A stretch of 64,000 nucleotides of DNA. Origin: an uncultured Clostridiaceae bacterium. Lineage in GTDB: Bacteria > Bacillota > Clostridia > TANB77 > CAG-508. This document shows, in pieces, positions 18,896-27,203 of the stretch. Numbering within the stretch: the stretch's first letter is position 1; every line of letters starts with the position of its first letter. The position numbers and the translations under genes are program-made. The notes under the pieces are model-generated. The model was given only the letters and a program-made list of their open reading frames with translations, was not told the origin of the DNA and searched no databases. Where the stretch lies: NCBI GenBank assembly GCA_947577025.1, contig CANPTO010000010.1, positions 1 to 64,000 on the forward strand. The letters are read 5' to 3'.

Positions 18896-19457
18896 ATGGA
18901 AAAGAAAAAAATTATATCAATAACAGGAGAACTTGCAAGTGGAAAAACTGTAATAACGAAACTAATAACAGAAAAATTAAATTATGGAATATATAAAAAT
19001 GGTGAATACTTTAGGAAACTAGCAAAAGAGCATAATATGGATGTAACAAGTTTTAATAAATATGTAGAAAAACACCCAGAAATAGACCAAGCAATAGAAA
19101 GGAGTGCATCAGAATATGCAAAAACACATGAAGAATTTGTAATAGATGCTAGACTTCGGATGGTATGCAGTACCAGAATCCTTCAAAGTATACCTAACAG
19201 TAAATATAGATGAAGCTGCAAAGAGAGCATTTAATGACGAAAAAAGAAAAGAAACAGAAAACTTTGCAACAATAGAAGAACAAAAACAAGATTTAATAAA
19301 AAGATACAATTTAGAAAATGAAAGATATTTCAAGCTATATAATGTAAAAAAACAAGACTTATCAAATTATGACTTAGTAATAGATACAACTGAAGGAAAC
19401 CCAGAAAAGCAAGCTAATAAAATAATAGAAGCATATAAAAAATGGTTAGAAGAATAA
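18896..19457 (+). CDS. Cytidylate-kinase-like P-loop kinase, one +1 shift at CGG
   Basis: 186 residues when one base is skipped. The N-terminal ITGELASGKTVITKLI is a P-loop, with KNGEYFRKLAKEHNMDVTSF next, as in the single-domain cytidylate-kinase-like family. The frame breaks at CTT CGGA TGG (19157): zero-frame reading ends at 19213. Skipping C gives DARLGWYAVPESFKVYLTV, where relatives have RLAW, and continues with the lid and C-terminal helices to LVIDTTEGNPEKQ. It probably phosphorylates a nucleoside monophosphate. It lies after rpoZ, where gmk would be expected nearby, but lacks the guanylate-kinase signature. Confidence 0.8.
19157..19160 (+). other. +1 shift site CGGA (cytidylate-kinase-like gene)
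   Basis: In-frame CTT CGG ATG, the same CTTCGGA heptamer as dnaJ site 1. Skipping C gives Leu-Gly-Trp. The zero frame stops 18 codons later. Confidence 0.85.
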
Positions 19458-19526
19458 AAAAGGGGCTGTAAAAAAAGGAAAGATTTGGGACGCGTTCAAA
19501 ACTTTCCTTTTTTTACAGCCCCTTTT
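19458..19526. terminator. Bidirectional terminator, repeat family R2
   Basis: AAAAAAGGGGCTGTAAAAAA pairs with TTTTTTACAGCCCCTTTTTT, with GGAAAGATTTGGGACGCGT nested inside. It lies between convergent genes. The same element recurs as a pair of inverted copies at 29173-29316. Confidence 0.88.
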
Positions 19527-20219
19527 TTATTCTTCTAATTTATCAGCCTCTTCCTGACTCAAATATCCATATTCAACCATAGAGCGAATAACCTTACCTT
19601 GTCTGCTTTTAGCTAGTTCAGGGTTAACAGTAGGAGCATAAACAGAAGGAGCATTTGGGATTCCAGCAAGCATACTTGCTTCATATAAGCTTAAATCCTT
19701 TGGTTCCTTTTTATAATATCCTTTTGAAGCCTCTTTAACACCATAATAGCCTTCTCCAAAATAAATAGTATTAAAATATAACTCTAAAATTTCATCTTTT
19801 GAATAATTATTTTCCAAATCAAAAGCTAAAAAAATTTCAGCAATTTTCCTATAAACAAAATTCTTTTCAGTAATAAAATATAAATTTTTAGCAACCTGTT
19901 GAGTAATTGTACTACCACCTTCATTCAACTCTTTAGCCTGAATATTAGAAACCAAAGCTCTACCAATAGAAATTATATCAATAGCACCATGCTCTTTAAA
20001 CCTATGATCCTCAACAGCAATTATAGCCTCCTCATAATATTTAGGAACATCCTCTATTTTAACAAAATTTACATCATTTCTAATATTAGAAACCTTCTTA
20101 TCTAAACTAACCTCAGAAATAGCATTTTTATACATATTATATCCATTAAAAATAATAAAAGAAGAAACAAGAACAATAATAACTAAAATAAATAATAACA
20201 ATCTTCTAACAAATTTCAT
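19527..20219 (-). CDS. mtgA: Monofunctional peptidoglycan transglycosylase (GT51)
   Basis: 230 residues: an N-terminal membrane anchor (LLLFILVIIVLVSSFIIF), then the GT51 domain with AIIAVEDHRFKEHGAID, the catalytic-Glu motif, GGSTITQQVAKNLYF, EILELYFNTIYFGEGYYGV and AGIPNAPSVYAP. It polymerises lipid II into glycan strands outside the membrane. The transpeptidase domain of class A PBPs is absent and the protein ends cleanly after the GT51 fold, so it is a genuine monofunctional enzyme. No in-frame CGG is present. Confidence 0.92.
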   Translation of the reverse strand: MKFVRRLLLFILVIIVLVSSFIIFNGYNMYKNAISEVSLDKKVSNIRNDVNFVKIEDVPKYYEEAIIAVEDHRFKEHGAIDIISIGRALVSNIQAKELNEGGSTITQQVAKNLYFITEKNFVYRKIAEIFLAFDLENNYSKDEILELYFNTIYFGEGYYGVKEASKGYYKKEPKDLSLYEASMLAGIPNAPSVYAPTVNPELAKSRQGKVIRSMVEYGYLSQEEADKLEE

Positions 20220-20309
20220 AACTCATCCTCCTTTGTTCTATAAATGCATTATATAACAAAAAAGTTAAAAAATATATAATAATTTATTAAAATTTTATTA
20301 ATTTAAGGA

Positions 20310-20352
20310 AAGAATTGGAAAGAATTGGGACGCGTCCAAAAATTTCCAATTC
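20310..20352. repeat. Repeat family R2, short copy
   Basis: GGAAAGAATTGGGACGCGTCC followed by AAAAATTTCCAATTC: a GGGACGCGT-centred imperfect palindrome between divergent genes. Similar copies lie at 23520, 38281, 45943 and 57347. Confidence 0.65.
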
Positions 20353-20426
20353 TAATTTAATATTGAGAAAAAGTTGAAATAACTAAATTGCTAATATATA
20401 ATAAATAACGAAAAGGAGAAGAAGCA

Positions 20427-21887
20427 ATGAATATAAGTTTAGATATAGATAATGTAATAGCAAGTTTTGACAATGCACTGTTAAAAGAATGTTTGAAGCA
20501 TGATAAACAGCTAAGAAACACAGGGATTATTAATGAAAAAGCAAGTTACATAAGAAGAGGAATGTTTGATTGGTCAAATGAAGAAGAAGAAAAATTTTAT
20601 AAAGAAAATATAGAAAGAATAGCAATTAATTTAAAGCCAATTCATAGAGCCAGTGAAACAATAAAGAAATTAAAAAAAGATGGAAATAAAATATTTATTA
20701 TTACAGGAAGAGAAAATGGAGAATATGAAAACCCAAGAAAAATGACAAAAAATTGGCTTGAAAAATATGATATAGAATATGATAAATTAATTTTTACAGA
20801 TGCATATGATAGCCATGCCAAAACAGTAGAATGTATTAAAAATAATATAGATATAATGGTTGAAGATAGTACAAGAATATGTAAAGATTTAAATGAAAGT
20901 GGAATAAAAGTACTACAAATGGAAACTAGGTTTAATGAAAAAGTAAAAGGCATAGAAAGAGTAAATTCCTGGAGTGAAATATATTCAAAAATTTCACAAT
21001 TATATATTAATAATGAAATAGAAAAGATAAATGTTATACTAGATACAGATACATATAATGAAGCAGATGACCAATTTGCACTTAGCTATTTATTAACTTC
21101 ACAAAATAGATTTAATATAGAAGCAATAACAATAGCACCATATCAACATGATAACGATTTGTCGATACAAGAAGGACAAGAAAAAAGTTATCAAGAAGTG
21201 CTAAAAATATGTAAATGGCTTAACTTCAGCACAGAAAATAAAGTATTTAAAGGGTCAAGGGACTATGTACAAGAAGGATACAATGAAACTAATGATGCAG
21301 TAAACAAAATAATAGAAATAGCTTTAAAAAATGAAAAAACATATATAATGGCAATTGGAGCAATAACAAATATAGCAATGGCAATAAAAAAAGAACCTAG
21401 TATAATAGAAAAAATAGAAGTAATTTGGTTAGGAGGACATAGTTTATTAAATAAAGATAATATAGAATTCAATTTTAGACAAGATGTACAAGCAGTAAGA
21501 GAAGTATTTGCATCAAAAGTAAAACTAACAATAATACCTTGTAAAAATGTAGCCTCGAACCTAAAAACAACAATATATGAAATTGATCATCATTTGAAAA
21601 ACAAAAGTGAACTAGGAAATTATTTATGTAATAGATTTTATAATGATGGAAGGCATGGAGCTCAAACAAGAAGAGTAATTTGGGATATTAGTGTAATAGC
21701 ATATTTAATAAATAAAAATTGGTTTGAAACTATGGAAATAAGCACACCAAACATTAAAGAAGATACATCATATGAACTAACAAATGGAAAGCATGAAATA
21801 ACTATGGTAAATTGGCTAGATTCAGATAAAATATATGAAGATTTATTTAGAAAAATAGGAGGAACATGTGAAAGTAAAATACTATAA
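20427..21887 (+). CDS. Fusion of HAD 5'-nucleotidase-like and nucleoside hydrolase domains
   Basis: A 486-residue two-domain protein. Residues 1-190 are a HAD phosphatase resembling 5'(3')-deoxyribonucleotidases: the DxD nucleophile in SLDIDNVIASF, the ITGRE motif and the IMVEDST acid pair. Residues 200-486 are an IunH-type nucleoside hydrolase with DTDTYNEADDQFAL (calcium site), AIGAITNIAMAI, WLGGHS, NFRQDVQAV and a late WDISVIAYL. The fusion would dephosphorylate a nucleotide and then cleave the base from ribose in one polypeptide (inference). It heads a four-gene operon and overlaps the next gene by 20 bases. Confidence 0.85.
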   Translation: MNISLDIDNVIASFDNALLKECLKHDKQLRNTGIINEKASYIRRGMFDWSNEEEEKFYKENIERIAINLKPIHRASETIKKLKKDGNKIFIITGRENGEYENPRKMTKNWLEKYDIEYDKLIFTDAYDSHAKTVECIKNNIDIMVEDSTRICKDLNESGIKVLQMETRFNEKVKGIERVNSWSEIYSKISQLYINNEIEKINVILDTDTYNEADDQFALSYLLTSQNRFNIEAITIAPYQHDNDLSIQEGQEKSYQEVLKICKWLNFSTENKVFKGSRDYVQEGYNETNDAVNKIIEIALKNEKTYIMAIGAITNIAMAIKKEPSIIEKIEVIWLGGHSLLNKDNIEFNFRQDVQAVREVFASKVKLTIIPCKNVASNLKTTIYEIDHHLKNKSELGNYLCNRFYNDGRHGAQTRRVIWDISVIAYLINKNWFETMEISTPNIKEDTSYELTNGKHEITMVNWLDSDKIYEDLFRKIGGTCESKIL

Positions 21888-22338
21888 AGATGAGATTATA
21901 GAAAATGAAAAATCAATAGTTTTATGCGGTCCAACTCCAAGAGACACTACCGCAATTAGTTGGAGACCAGAGGCACTAAAAATATTAGAAAAGTTAAACT
22001 ATGATGGAATAGTGTATGTACCAGAATATGAAAATGAAAAGGAATATAATAGTGATTTTGAAAAAGTAAAATATAGTTGGGAAAGAAATACTTACTTAAA
22101 CTCTACAGTAATTATATTTTGGGTACCTAGAAAAATTCCTAATATGCTAGGTCTAACAACGAATGTAGAATTTGGATATTGGTTGAAAAGTGGAAAATGT
22201 ATATATGGAAGGCCAGACTATGCTCAAAGGACTGCATATCTTGATTGGTTATATAATTTAGAATATAAAAAAGAGCCACATAATAATTTAGAAGAATTAT
22301 TAAAAGAAGCCATTAAATTAGCAAATAAGGAGGAATGA
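21868..22338 (+). CDS. Nucleoside 2-deoxyribosyltransferase-like protein
   Basis: A 156-residue protein starting at GTG 21868 behind AGGAGGA. It shows the features of the second nucleoside deoxyribosyltransferase-like family: VLCGPTPRDTTAISWRPEAL, YVPEYENEK, a WERNTYLNSTVIIFWVPR block and TTNVEFGYWL, where the Glu is the likely nucleophile. Such enzymes move or remove bases from (deoxy)ribose. Its overlap with the HAD-hydrolase fusion argues for a shared pathway in nucleotide salvage, clean-up or signalling. Confidence 0.82.
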   Translation: MKVKYYKDEIIENEKSIVLCGPTPRDTTAISWRPEALKILEKLNYDGIVYVPEYENEKEYNSDFEKVKYSWERNTYLNSTVIIFWVPRKIPNMLGLTTNVEFGYWLKSGKCIYGRPDYAQRTAYLDWLYNLEYKKEPHNNLEELLKEAIKLANKEE

Positions 22339-22342
22339 TACA

Positions 22343-22909
22343 ATGAAAAATATTATGATTTTTGGAATATGTAGAACAGGCAAAACTACATTTTCAAGAA
22401 TGGTACAAGAAAATTTTGAAAATTATCAAATTATTGAAGTAGATACAATAATATCAGCATTGCAAAGAACAGTCCCAAATGTACAAATTGGTTTTATACA
22501 TGATAATGTAAAAGAAAATAAATTGCCACAATTTTTAAGTTTATTAATTGAAAAAAATGTGGTAAAAAATGGAAAATATATGAATTTTGTTATTAATGGA
22601 GATTCAATAATGCCACATGATTTAATTAAATATTTCAATTTAGAAAATACAATAGTATATTATTTTGTTAATTCAAAATTAACACCAGAGGAGATTTTAG
22701 AAAATTGTAGAAAATATGATGATAGTACAGAATGGACAAATAGGAGGACAGATGAACAAATATTAAATCATATGAAATTTTATAAAGATATAGAAAAACA
22801 AATAATAGAAGAATGTGATAAGTATAAAATAAATTGTATAGATACATCAGAAAATAGACAAGAAATATTTGAAAAATTAATACAAGATATAAGAAAAGAA
22901 ATACAATAA
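22343..22909 (+). CDS. P-loop kinase-like protein
   Basis: 188 residues with an N-terminal Walker A (GICRTGKTTFSRMV) and the general layout of adenylate/shikimate-kinase-like P-loop proteins: NGDSIMPHDL in the middle, an Arg-containing lid candidate (TEWTNRRTDEQ) and a helical end. It probably phosphorylates a small molecule, perhaps a nucleoside, given its neighbours. AAGGAGG precedes the ATG, 4 bases after the previous stop. Confidence 0.72.
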   Translation: MKNIMIFGICRTGKTTFSRMVQENFENYQIIEVDTIISALQRTVPNVQIGFIHDNVKENKLPQFLSLLIEKNVVKNGKYMNFVINGDSIMPHDLIKYFNLENTIVYYFVNSKLTPEEILENCRKYDDSTEWTNRRTDEQILNHMKFYKDIEKQIIEECDKYKINCIDTSENRQEIFEKLIQDIRKEIQ

Positions 22910-22932
22910 TAGAAAATAAGGAGATGATAGAA

Positions 22933-23511
22933 ATGAAATTAACGAGTGATGAAGCATTAAAAATGCTTAAAGAAATGAAAAAGGCTACAAAGTGTACAGG
23001 TTGGATTTATCACTCAATATGTGTTGGAGATTCAGCAGGAAAAATAGCTAAAGAATTAAACTTAGATGTAGATAAAGCAAAAGCATTAGGATATATTCAT
23101 GATATAGGAAAAGGTGTAGGAGAATTTGAATCACATGTTATAAATGGCTATAAGTATATGAAAGAATTAGGATATGATGATGAATATGCTAATATATGCT
23201 TAACACACTCATATTTAAATAATGACATATATTGTACAGCAGGTGGAATTCCAGATGACATCCCATTTAGAACAGAATTTATAAAAAATCATGAATACAC
23301 AATTTACGAAAAAATAATAAACTTATGTGATTTAATGTGCACTACTGTTAATATGACATTAGAAGCAAGGCTAATAGAATTAATGATAAGAAAAGGTGTA
23401 TACGAAAATACAGTATATCATATAAAAGAAGCACAAAAATTAAAAAGAGAAATTGATGAAAAATTAGGGCACAATGTATATGATTTATTTCCAGATGTTT
23501 TAGATAATTAG
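22933..23511 (+). CDS. HD-domain phosphohydrolase
   Basis: A 192-residue HD protein. Metal ligands are visible in WIYHSICVG, YIHDIGKGVG and a later LTHSYLNND and NLCDLM. HD enzymes hydrolyse phosphate esters, including nucleotides and cyclic dinucleotides. ATG 22933 is preferred because AAGGAG is 9 bases upstream; the ATG at 22924 touches that site. It is the last gene of the nucleotide operon. Confidence 0.82.
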   Translation: MKLTSDEALKMLKEMKKATKCTGWIYHSICVGDSAGKIAKELNLDVDKAKALGYIHDIGKGVGEFESHVINGYKYMKELGYDDEYANICLTHSYLNNDIYCTAGGIPDDIPFRTEFIKNHEYTIYEKIINLCDLMCTTVNMTLEARLIELMIRKGVYENTVYHIKEAQKLKREIDEKLGHNVYDLFPDVLDN

Positions 23512-23583
23512 AAAAGGCAGAAAGAATTGGGATGCGAGATTTTTAGGTACGTCCCCAATTTCTCATCCCAAATTTCTCTTAAA
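23512..23583. terminator. R2-type hairpin between convergent genes
   Basis: AGAAAGAATTGGGATGCGAGA and GTACGTCCCCAATTTCTC can pair, with a second CATCCCAAATTTCTCTT copy. It probably serves as a terminator on both strands. Confidence 0.55.
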
Positions 23584-24309
23584 TTAAAATAAATTAGGGA
23601 ATTGCCTTACAATTCCATTTGAAAAGAAATTAGCCATATCTAATATTTCTTTTTGAACCATATCATATGCTTTAATGTCAGCTGTGAAGTCTTTTTTCAA
23701 ACGAGCGCTAACTTCATCAGTAGTTAATTGTAAATGTCTATATAGCATTTGGCGCACTTGTTCTCTAGGGTAAAAAGGATTAATACTACTAAATGCCACA
23801 GCCATTTCATCAGCATTTTTATACCATTTATCATTTAACTCTTTTGCTAGTTTTTCATCATTATTTTTTAAAGCAACAATTAAATTTTTTCCAATTACTA
23901 AATGCTCTGTTAATAACTTTTGAATTGTGTCAGCAACGTTATTCCCATAATATTTTCTAAAAACATTAGCAACATCTTTTGGGTTTTGTAGTAAACGAGT
24001 TTGCGTAGCATCTAAATCTTGTAAATCACCTGCAATACTAATTAAAAGCATACGAGTCCATAAAATATGTTTAATCCATACTAAATTCATTTGTTCCATC
24101 AAATTTACTTGGTTAATACTAAACCAATAATCATTAGGAAAATCATTATTGTAAGTATAAATATAAATTTGTTGTCCAACTCTTAAATTATATGGATCTA
24201 AAGCTAAATTTGTATTAATAATATCTTGAACTGTGGTTCCATACCTTGTAGCCAAATTATATAAAGTATCTCCAGGCTTAATTGTATATAAAATAGGATT
24301 TGAATTCAT
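23584..24309 (-). CDS. LysM domain protein
   Basis: 241 residues. LysM at residues 5-50 (ILYTIKPGDTLYNLATRYG, then DPYNLRVGQQIYIY), then a 190-residue helical domain that I do not recognise (WIKHILWTRMLLISIAGDL; EHLVIGKNLIVALKNND). There is no signal peptide, so it may act inside the mother cell or spore rather than on the vegetative wall; LysM proteins of this kind occur in spore coats. The helical half resembles proteins found only in Clostridia as far as I can judge. It is a single gene. Confidence 0.75.
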   Translation of the reverse strand: MNSNPILYTIKPGDTLYNLATRYGTTVQDIINTNLALDPYNLRVGQQIYIYTYNNDFPNDYWFSINQVNLMEQMNLVWIKHILWTRMLLISIAGDLQDLDATQTRLLQNPKDVANVFRKYYGNNVADTIQKLLTEHLVIGKNLIVALKNNDEKLAKELNDKWYKNADEMAVAFSSINPFYPREQVRQMLYRHLQLTTDEVSARLKKDFTADIKAYDMVQKEILDMANFFSNGIVRQFPNLF

Positions 24310-24577
24310 AAAAAACCTCCTCTTTATAAAATATTAAAATAGAAACACAAACGTGATAAAAATACGCTTTGCCACTTAAAAAATTTTATTCTTGTAAAAA
24401 AATGAGATTAAATAAATAGTATATAAAACTATATGTAAATGCAAAAAAATAAAAAAATACCAACAAAACAGATAAGAAAAAGTGTCTAAGTATTAAAAGA
24501 AAAAAATTTAGTAATTAAATAGAAATAATTGTATTACAATAAAGACTTATGATAAAATAACAAAAAGGTAGGAGAAT
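24310..24577. other. Intergenic region between divergent genes
   Basis: It contains a part copy of repeat R1 (CGCTTTGCCACTTAAAAAATT, then ATTCTTGT, about 24365-24397) and AT-rich DNA that must hold two divergent promoters. A possible start region for the sigma gene is ATTGTATTACAATAAAG at 24530-24546. No gene was seen. Confidence 0.5.
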
Positions 24578-25477
24578 ATGGGAAAAATAGATAAAGAAGA
24601 ATTACATATCATATTTAAAAATATAAAGGATAATAATACACAAGAATTAAATAATCTTTTTAATAAATATAGAAAGTTAATTTATGGGATCGCATTTTCA
24701 ATATTAAAAAACAAAATAGATAGTGAAGAAATTGTTCAAATAGTATTTATGAAAATAATAACATTAGAAAAAAGTAAATTACCAACAACAAGTGAAGCAA
24801 GTTGGCTATATACATTAACCAAAAATGAAACATTAAACTATATAAGGAAGAAAAAGCAAGAAGTTAGTATTGAAACATTATATTATATAAGTGATGACAA
24901 TGATGAATTAAGTAAAATAGTAGATGAAGATAAATATAACAGAATAATATCAAAATTAAATGAAAAAGAAAAAGAAATAGTATCACTAAAAATAATATCA
25001 AATTTTTCATTTAAACAAATTTCTCAAATACTAAATATACCAATGGGAACAGTTCAATGGAGATATTATAAAGCAATAAATACATTAAAAATATTAATAA
25101 GTAATTTATCAATGTTCATAATAACAACAATACTACTAATAAAAAGAGAAGTAGTAAAAAATAATAAAAAAAGTACATTAGTAGAAAAAGAAGAAGCAAG
25201 TAATGAAAACAAAAATGAAGAGCTACCAAATAAAGTAGAAACAGAAAAAGTAGAAGAAAGCAAAGAAACAATGAAAGGTTCGGTAGTTCGAGAAGAAATA
25301 GAAGATATATCAAACACAGAAAATCAAAATGAAGTAAAACAAGATATTATAGTACAAACTAATGAAGAAATAGGCAAAAATATTATAGACACAGCAATAT
25401 TTAGTATATGGATATTCCTTCTAATTACAACAATAACATTTATAATAATTTTCATAAGAAAACAACAAAAAAAGTAA
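24578..25477 (+). CDS. ECF-type sigma factor with C-terminal membrane segments
   Basis: 299 residues. Region 2 spans about 20-95 (NLFNKYRKLIYGIAFSILKN, then IVQIVFMKIITL and SWLYTLTKNETLNYIRKKK); region 4 lies at 125-175 (LNEKEKEIVSLKIISNFSF, GTVQWRYYKAI). ECF factors normally end there. This one continues with a hydrophobic span (LSMFIITTILLIKREVV), an acidic Glu/Lys linker and a second strong span near the C-terminus (IFSIWIFLLITTITFIIIFI). The sigma factor is therefore predicted to be membrane-tethered, with its own anchor in place of a separate anti-sigma protein. Confidence 0.8.
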   Translation: MGKIDKEELHIIFKNIKDNNTQELNNLFNKYRKLIYGIAFSILKNKIDSEEIVQIVFMKIITLEKSKLPTTSEASWLYTLTKNETLNYIRKKKQEVSIETLYYISDDNDELSKIVDEDKYNRIISKLNEKEKEIVSLKIISNFSFKQISQILNIPMGTVQWRYYKAINTLKILISNLSMFIITTILLIKREVVKNNKKSTLVEKEEASNENKNEELPNKVETEKVEESKETMKGSVVREEIEDISNTENQNEVKQDIIVQTNEEIGKNIIDTAIFSIWIFLLITTITFIIIFIRKQQKK

Positions 25478-25512
25478 AAAAATTTTATTAAAAGAAAGGT
25501 AAAAGGTGTAAA

Positions 25513-26703
25513 ATGAAAAAGACAATAGTAATTTCAATTATAATTATTTTATTAGCATTAATTACAAGTGTAATAATGTTTACAAATATAGGAGGAGAGC
25601 TAAGAGAATATATAGCCTATAAAATTTTTGTACCAAAAGAAACATTCAAAATAGAGCCACAAGAGAATATAAAAATAAGATATACATATAGCTGGACAAA
25701 TGAGGGATTTGAAATAGAAGTAACAGATAAACAATTAATAAACTTCATAACAGAAAATATATCAAATAAAAAATTAAATAACTATTCAGGTCAAATAGGG
25801 CTTGCTATTATGGGGGAATATACAGTAGAGCTAGGAAATAATATAAGTTTAAAATTTGATAGCAATGAAAAAGAAGGCTATGTAATGATAAAAGATGAAG
25901 CAAAGAACTTTCTTACAAAAATAGAACCAGAAATATTAAGAAAAGTAGAGCAAATAGTAGATGAAAAATTAACACAAAATATAGAAATATTCAAAACAGA
26001 CCAAGTAAGAATTTCAGAAAACAGTGAAAAATGTATAGTAGGAAGGCAAATAGAGGAAAAAACAGCAATAGAATATATTTTAGAAAGATGTAAAAATATT
26101 TATATAAAAGAAATAAACTATGAGCCAAATATTGTAAGACCAAACTATGAAATACAGTTTAATGATAATGTAAAACTACTTGTATATAATATGCAAAGCA
26201 AAGGTTGGCTATTAAAAGATGGAATATTATCAGAAGCATATGGACTAAACATATTTGAAACAATAATAAAAAATGCATTTGATAATGTAGAAGAAAGAGA
26301 AAAAATGTTAAAAACAAACAAAATAACATTAATAAGCCCAGAACAAACAGTAGAGATAAGAGATCAAGATATAATTGAAAAAATAACAACAAATTTAATG
26401 TATAGCACAATTGGAGAACCAAAATGGTTAGCAACATATGATATAACTAAAGAGTATAATAATGGAATAAAAGTACAATTAAACGATTATCAATTTTTAA
26501 TACCAGGAGACAAAACAATAGGAAATAGGTATATAATATCAAAAGATAAAAAACTAAAACTATGCTATCCATTACAAGATATTGAGCAATATATATATGA
26601 AGTGCTAGGAATAAAAAAAGAAAATAAAGGAGGACCAATCAGTATAGCAGTGCCATATGATATACCAGAAGGAAAAGATACAGGAGATAATAAAATTAAT
26701 TAA
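25513..26703 (+). CDS. Membrane-anchored extracellular protein, sigma-factor partner
   Basis: A 396-residue protein with one N-terminal transmembrane segment (VISIIIILLALITSVIMF) and a large outside domain of mixed strands and helices that I do not recognise. Two halves share a loose pattern (NENIK..YTYSW; KITLISPEQTVEIRDQDII), hinting at an internal repeat. It starts 35 bases after the sigma gene and is probably cotranscribed. By position it may sense the signal for, or be the target of, the tethered sigma factor (inference). The C-terminal tail is short and polar. Confidence 0.6.
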   Translation: MKKTIVISIIIILLALITSVIMFTNIGGELREYIAYKIFVPKETFKIEPQENIKIRYTYSWTNEGFEIEVTDKQLINFITENISNKKLNNYSGQIGLAIMGEYTVELGNNISLKFDSNEKEGYVMIKDEAKNFLTKIEPEILRKVEQIVDEKLTQNIEIFKTDQVRISENSEKCIVGRQIEEKTAIEYILERCKNIYIKEINYEPNIVRPNYEIQFNDNVKLLVYNMQSKGWLLKDGILSEAYGLNIFETIIKNAFDNVEEREKMLKTNKITLISPEQTVEIRDQDIIEKITTNLMYSTIGEPKWLATYDITKEYNNGIKVQLNDYQFLIPGDKTIGNRYIISKDKKLKLCYPLQDIEQYIYEVLGIKKENKGGPISIAVPYDIPEGKDTGDNKIN

Positions 26704-26792
26704 AATAAAACTTGAAATAAATAAGAAAATAGTATACAATATGCAAGTAACAAGTATATGTATAAGCTTCAAACTAATTAAGGAGGAGTAAT

Positions 26793-27056
26793 ATGAAAAT
26801 GGTGCCAAAATATTCGTATGTATGTGAAATTTGTGGTAAGGATGATTTTAAGACTAGATATGATTGCGAGCAACATGAACAAATTTGTAGAGAAAGAAAA
26901 CTTCGGAGAGAGAATTGTAGATGTTGCTATGGAAGAGGATATATAACAAAAAATGTAGAGTGTGAAATCTATAAAGAGGCTCCAGATGGTATGCCTTATA
27001 AGGTATGGAGAAATAAGCTTCAAGACGTTCCATGTCCAGAATGTAATAAGTATTGA
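26793..27056 (+). CDS. Small zinc-binding protein
   Basis: 87 residues with two metal-binding halves: CEICGKDDFK...CEQHEQIC at the N-terminus, which resembles a C2H2/C2HC finger, and CRCCYGRGY...CPEC at the C-terminus. AGGAGG precedes the ATG. Codon 38 is CGG (26904-26906, in CTT CGG AGA). Cys pairs on both sides of it are in the same frame, so this CGG is read without a shift although it shares CTTCGGA with two shift sites. This is an important control for the shift hypothesis. Function unknown; nucleic-acid or protein binding is likely. Confidence 0.72.
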   Translation: MKMVPKYSYVCEICGKDDFKTRYDCEQHEQICRERKLRRENCRCCYGRGYITKNVECEIYKEAPDGMPYKVWRNKLQDVPCPECNKY

Positions 27057-27148
27057 TATTTAAAATTATTTAGTTATATTTTATTAATAACTTCAAAGAA
27101 GGACTAATTAGCTAGCAGTGCCATATGTTAATATAAAATAAGTAAGTA

Positions 27149-27182
27149 CTAAAACAAAGGTGGATTGCCACCTTTGTTTTAG
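27149..27182. terminator. Bidirectional terminator
   Basis: CTAAAACAAAGGTGG and CCACCTTTGTTTTAG form a perfect 15-base stem around ATTG, with T or A runs on the flanks. It sits between convergent genes. Confidence 0.92.
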
Positions 27183-27203
27183 TTTTCCAACCTCCAATTT
27201 CTA

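Noticed and set aside
15053-19160. P-site slippage on CTT (as at CTT TGA in prfB) as the general mechanism
   Set aside because: Only two of the eight sites have CTT before CGG. The others have AAT, AAC, CGT or AGG, which would not re-pair well after a +1 move.
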